Shown here in pieces: positions 5,661-5,793 of a stretch of DNA of 5,793 nt. The position numbers and the translations under genes are program-made. The DNA is taken from the NCBI GenBank assembly GCA_031256525.1, contig JAIRQK010000047.1, positions 1 to 5,793 of the forward strand, written 5' to 3'. Within the stretch, counting starts at the first letter, position 1. Each line of letters starts with the position of its first letter. Source of the stretch: Campylobacteraceae bacterium. Its GTDB lineage: Bacteria; Campylobacterota; Campylobacteria; Campylobacterales; Campylobacteraceae. The notes beneath the pieces are model-generated. The model did no database searches. It had not been told where the DNA came from and saw only the letters and a program-made list of their open reading frames with translations.

Positions 5661-5793
5661 GTGAAAAGGGTGTTAATATTATTAACGTTTATGACTATGT
5701 TTTGTTTTGGACAAAATGTTAAGCAATTAGAAAAAGAGTGTGATAGTGGAGCGGCTTTAGCTTGTAAAGAACTTGGTGTTTTATACGCAAAAG
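5661..5793 (+). CDS. Second Sel1-like repeat protein, N-terminal part (runs off window)
   Basis: A GTG at 5661 is preceded by a perfect AGGAGG (5650-5655) with 5-nt spacing, and the frame stays open for 44 codons to the window edge. The product begins VKRVLILLTFMTMFCFG, a Sec signal peptide. QNVKQLEKECDSGAALACKELGVLYAK follows in two blocks: the mature N-terminus, then the start of a first Sel1/Hcp-type repeat with C-x7-C. It is a tandem paralogue of the gene at 4347-5579, with 51 bp identical over the signal-peptide end. Its total length and repeat number are outside the window. It is probably an exported, disulfide-stabilised scaffold protein like its neighbour. Confidence 0.88.
   Translation, partial: MKRVLILLTFMTMFCFGQNVKQLEKECDSGAALACKELGVLYAK
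5696..5746 (+). repeat. 51-bp direct repeat, copy 2
   Basis: This is the exact copy of 4382-4432, 1314 bp downstream, covering the signal-peptide end and mature N-terminus of the second Sel1-like gene. Being long, identical and in direct orientation, the pair could support recombination that deletes or duplicates a whole gene unit. Confidence 0.9.

Overview
The window looks like a stretch of low-G+C bacterial chromosome, most likely from a free-living member of the Campylobacterota (Sulfurimonas/Sulfurovum-like). This is inference. It rests on the AT-rich coding sequence, a short-form CmoB, a secreted cysteine-rich Sel1/Hcp-type repeat family, and promoter-like sites made of a T-run just upstream of a TATAAT-like -10. 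No mobile element, RNA gene or CRISPR array was seen.

Layout. Bases 2-121 (+) are the 3' end of a gene entering from the left; its last 39 codons resemble the C-terminus of a DegT-family sugar aminotransferase. It converges on a complete DegT/DnrJ/EryC1/StrS aminotransferase (158-1291, -), and a hairpin terminator for the latter lies at 107-143. A divergent promoter region (1292-1415) carries a perfect 16-bp inverted repeat and leads right into a glyoxalase-II-like metallo-beta-lactamase-fold hydrolase (1416-2009, +). That gene converges, with a 20-nt gap, on cmoB (2030-2923, -), a tRNA wobble-uridine modification enzyme. A second compact divergent promoter (about 2951-2966) separates cmoB from pepD (2996-4288, +), an M20C aminoacyl-histidine dipeptidase. 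After a 58-nt gap comes an exported Sel1-like protein with eleven cysteine-paired repeats (4347-5579, +) and a strong terminator (5591-5629). A second, closely related Sel1-like gene then begins at 5661 and runs off the window.

The first four complete genes are housekeeping or surface-sugar functions arranged as alternating single-gene units, with no sign of a shared pathway. The most informative part is the right end: two tandem paralogues that share a 51-bp identical block over the signal-peptide cleavage region. Inside the first paralogue is a shortened, mosaic repeat unit, and 41 bp of it are identical to the first repeat of the second paralogue. This points to ongoing recombination or gene conversion. 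Other points worth a look are the inverted repeat in the first divergent promoter and an 11-A homopolymer inside the aminotransferase gene. I did not find evidence of an undescribed defence or mobile system.
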